From: an uncultured Treponema sp.
GTDB lineage: Bacteria; Spirochaetota; Spirochaetia; Treponematales; Treponemataceae
Assembly: GCA_937877535.1 (NCBI GenBank)
Contig: CALFJF010000035.1
Span: forward strand, 1 to 16,431
Length of the DNA stretch: 16,431 nt
Direction: 5' to 3'
Made by a program: the position numbers and the translations under genes. The notes beneath the pieces were generated by a model, which worked only from the letters and a program-made list of their open reading frames with translations, was not told where the DNA came from and ran no database searches. Below are positions 14,916 through 16,431 of the stretch, piece by piece (position 1 is the first letter of the stretch; every line of letters starts with the position of its first letter).

Positions 14916-15794
14916 TTATTTATTTTCGCCGTTGTATGCGTCTTGTATTGCCTTTTTGAATTCTTCCTCGCCCGTGCGCTGAATCATGAATCGGAATCGC
15001 TCGCTCGGTTTCGCGTGCTCTTTGAAGTAAGTGACCGCCGCGTCCGCCACACGGAAGAGCGTTTCCTTGTCCTTGATGAGTGGCAAGAACGAGTCGCCCT
15101 TGTAGATTTCGTTTCCGAACAAGCCGCCGAGAGAGACCACATAGCCCGCTTCTCCGCTCCATGCGTCAAACGGACACGCCTTCACGCAGCGACCGCACTT
15201 GACGCACTTTGACTCATCGAATTTGATTCCGGTCGCCTTGTCGAGTTCGATTGCGCTCCAGCGGCAAGCCTTCACGCACACGCCGCATTTCTTGCATTTT
15301 TCGTTGTCGATTTTGACTTCCATGCCGCCTTTTACGCCGAAGTCATTTTCTTCGGTCTTGAGGCAGTTCGCGCGGCAGCCCGTAACGCCGAACTTGAATT
15401 TGTGCGGCAATTCCTTTCCGAAATAGCGTTTGTGGAATTCCTCCGCGATTTCGTAAGTGTTGATGAGACCGTTCGGGCAGATTTCCTTGCCCTGGCAAGC
15501 CGTGACGGTACGAACGCGAGGACCGCACACGCCCGTCGGCACTCCGCCCTTCAAAAGTTCGGCTTTGACGGTATCGACATCCTCGACATCGATGAACGGA
15601 ATCTCGATTCCCTGTCGGCTCGTCATGTGGACATAGCCGTGACCGTATTTTTTCGCGACTTCAGAAATAGTGGCAATCTGCTCCGCCGTCATGTTTCCGC
15701 CGATTGTCATCACGCGAAGAGAATATTTTCCATTCTGAACCTGCGGCATAAGCCCGCCCGCCTTCAACGCCGCCTTATCGACTGTTCCTGCCAT
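14916..15794 (-). CDS. sirohaem [4Fe-4S] sulfite-reductase-like protein with ferredoxin domain (AsrC-like)
   Basis: This 292-residue cytoplasmic protein should reduce sulfite (or possibly nitrite) with sirohaem. The order of parts is a half ferredoxin-like domain ending in MTSRQGIEIPF (57-67), then the sirohaem/4Fe-4S site of the Cx5C...Cx3C type (Cys100, Cys106, Cys140, Cys144 in GCRANC). Two ferredoxin [4Fe-4S] motifs follow, Cys167/170/173/177 and Cys197/200/203/207, the second in CVKCGRCVKACPFD. It resembles AsrC of anaerobic sulfite reductase and other small Nir/Sir proteins, but the electron-input subunits AsrA and AsrB are absent. GGAGG precedes the ATG. It is first in the sulfur operon, upstream of tusA-like, carrier, ThiF-like and JAMM genes. 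The hem operon downstream could make its sirohaem. Sulfite is favoured as substrate because of the neighbours. Confidence 0.9.
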   Translation of the reverse strand: MAGTVDKAALKAGGLMPQVQNGKYSLRVMTIGGNMTAEQIATISEVAKKYGHGYVHMTSRQGIEIPFIDVEDVDTVKAELLKGGVPTGVCGPRVRTVTACQGKEICPNGLINTYEIAEEFHKRYFGKELPHKFKFGVTGCRANCLKTEENDFGVKGGMEVKIDNEKCKKCGVCVKACRWSAIELDKATGIKFDESKCVKCGRCVKACPFDAWSGEAGYVVSLGGLFGNEIYKGDSFLPLIKDKETLFRVADAAVTYFKEHAKPSERFRFMIQRTGEEEFKKAIQDAYNGENK

Positions 15795-15852
15795 TTTTAG
15801 CCTCCGCTTTTGTGGATTTGTACCTCGATATTTTCGATTTTAATAGAAACAT

Positions 15853-15881
15853 ATTTTACCTACTTGTTTAGTAGGAAAATT
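15853..15881 (-). promoter_or_regulatory. candidate promoter of the sulfur operon
   Basis: On the minus strand TAAAAT (15853-15858) lies 58 bases before the start codon of the sulfite-reductase-like gene. Seventeen bases further upstream the hexamer is AATTTT, a poor -35 box. The 17-base spacer is exactly the palindrome listed next, so the promoter may be weak by itself or controlled there. Confidence 0.4.
15859..15875. promoter_or_regulatory. candidate operator: perfect 6-base inverted repeat
   Basis: CCTACTTGTTTAGTAGG has perfect arms CCTACT/AGTAGG and a 5-base centre. It occupies the whole spacer of the candidate sulfur-operon promoter, a classic repressor position. The binding protein is unknown; an Rrf2-type (CymR-like) sulfur regulator is a guess. 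Confidence 0.5.
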
Positions 15882-15960
15882 CGGTTTGTAATCATACTAT
15901 TATCTTTTGATTTTTTCAAGAGTTTCAAGCGGTTTATGATTCGTATTTTGATTATCTGCG

Positions 15961-15975
15961 AATTTTTCAAAAATT
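15961..15975. promoter_or_regulatory. AT-rich inverted repeat upstream of the sbp promoter
   Basis: AATTTTT and AAAAATT flank a single C, 12 bases before the sbp -35 box. It may be an UP-like element or an operator half-site pair, or it may simply reflect the AT-rich gap. The 303-base gap 15795-16097 holds only regulatory candidates and no gene. Confidence 0.25.
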
Positions 15976-15987
15976 CAAAAAATCGTA

Positions 15988-16017
15988 TTGACTAAAATTT
16001 TGAAACTGAACTAAAAT
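15988..16017 (+). promoter_or_regulatory. promoter of the sulfate-binding protein gene
   Basis: TTGACT (15988-15993) and TAAAAT (16012-16017) are 18 bases apart, each matching consensus at 5 of 6 positions. Transcription would start near 16024, leaving a leader of about 74 bases that includes the hairpin at 16037. Confidence 0.55.
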
Positions 16018-16036
16018 GAAATCGTCCATATAAAAA

Positions 16037-16053
16037 CCTAGTTATCAACTGGG
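16037..16053 (+). promoter_or_regulatory. leader hairpin or second operator before sbp
   Basis: CCTAGTTATCAACTGGG is a 17-base imperfect inverted repeat (7 pairs, one T-G wobble, 3-base centre). It has the same length as the operator candidate at 15859 and matches it at 11 of 17 positions. It lies just inside the predicted transcript of the sulfate-binding protein gene. Confidence 0.35.
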
Positions 16054-16097
16054 AATTATAGGAAATAAAAATTTTAGAAAGGGAAGAGGTACAGATT

Positions 16098-16431
16098 ATG
16101 AAAAAATCATCTGCATTGCTTTTTGGTTCAATCCTTGCTTTTGCCGCGTTGGGTTCGTTTTCTTGTAACAAAAACGGGCAAAACAATGCCTCAGACAATA
16201 GTTCTCGAGCGGCTTCTGCTCGGAAAGTAACAATCACGAATGTGAGCTACGACCCCACGCGCGAATTGTACGCGAACTACAACAAGATTTTTGCCGCCCA
16301 TTGGAAGGAGACGACGGGGCAGGACGTGGAAATCACGCAGAGCCACGGCGGAAGCGGCAAGCAGGCCCTTGAAGTCGCGAACGGGCTTGAGGCGGACGTG
16401 GTGACGCTCGCGCTTGAGTACGACGTGAACG
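16098..16431 (+). CDS. sbp: sulfate-binding lipoprotein, N-terminal part (gene runs off the window)
   Basis: This is the periplasmic receptor of a sulfate/thiosulfate ABC importer. Only the first 111 residues are visible, against about 330-350 for the family. The signal peptide is of lipoprotein type: MKKSSALLFG, a hydrophobic stretch, then SFSC with Cys23 as the lipid site, followed by an Asn/Ser-rich linker. The mature start is diagnostic for Sbp/CysP: VSYDPTRELY, the sulfate-contacting SHGGSGKQ and ADVVTLALEYDVN. AGAGG lies 8 bases before the ATG at 16098. It is divergent from the sulfur operon. Permease and ATPase genes (cysT, cysW, cysA) would be expected beyond the window. Lipid anchoring instead of a free periplasmic form is typical for Treponema-like cells. 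Confidence 0.93.
   Translation, partial: MKKSSALLFGSILAFAALGSFSCNKNGQNNASDNSSRAASARKVTITNVSYDPTRELYANYNKIFAAHWKETTGQDVEITQSHGGSGKQALEVANGLEADVVTLALEYDVN

Overview
The window looks like chromosomal DNA from a spirochaete, most likely a gut-type Treponema. This is a judgement from gene content and style and was not checked by search. Base composition is moderate and intergenic DNA is AT-rich. Genes are closely packed with strong GGAG/GGAGG ribosome sites, and there are two putative periplasmic lipoproteins and one large chemoreceptor. No tRNA, rRNA, CRISPR array, transposase or phage gene was seen.

Layout. (1) 2-1210, minus: phosphoglycerate mutase gpmI, whose C-terminus lies outside the window. 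(2) 1382-1951, plus: elongation factor P, divergent from gpmI and followed by a strong terminator; it carries Arg at the position usually occupied by Lys. (3) 2087-2671, plus: a LUD-domain (LutC/YkgG-like) protein. (4) 2807-6039, plus: a TRAP-type solute-binding lipoprotein followed 14 bases later by a methyl-accepting chemotaxis protein, closed by a bidirectional terminator. (5) 6119-12620, minus: a compact five-gene tetrapyrrole operon, hemA, sirC-hemC fusion, cobA-hemD fusion, hemB, hemL, with overlapping or nearly abutting genes. Together these convert glutamyl-tRNA to uroporphyrinogen III and on to precorrin-2 and sirohydrochlorin. No late haem gene is present. (6) 12976-15794, minus: a sulfur operon, in transcription order a small sirohaem/4Fe-4S sulfite-reductase-like protein, a TusA-like protein, a ThiS/MoaD-like sulfur carrier ending in GGGQ, a ThiF/MoeB-like activating enzyme, and a JAMM metallopeptidase. 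(7) 16098 to the end, plus: the N-terminal part of a sulfate-binding lipoprotein, divergent from the sulfur operon.

How it fits together. Regions 5 to 7 read as one physiological unit. Sulfate would be bound by Sbp, activated and reduced elsewhere to sulfite, and reduced to sulfide by the sirohaem protein. The sulfide would then be loaded as a thiocarboxylate on the small carrier, activated by the ThiF-like enzyme after the JAMM protease has clipped the terminal Gln. This resembles the protein-thiocarboxylate route to homocysteine (HcyS/HcyD/HcyF) described in Wolinella, and the CysO/Mec+ route of mycobacteria. The hem operon would supply the sirohaem.

The other notable layer is a family of short palindromes. 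It has an approximately 11-base core of the form TCG-N5-CTC, with flanking arms that differ between copies but stay complementary. These sit in most gaps of the sulfur operon and at both ends of the hem operon; two larger elements have a cloverleaf-like design.
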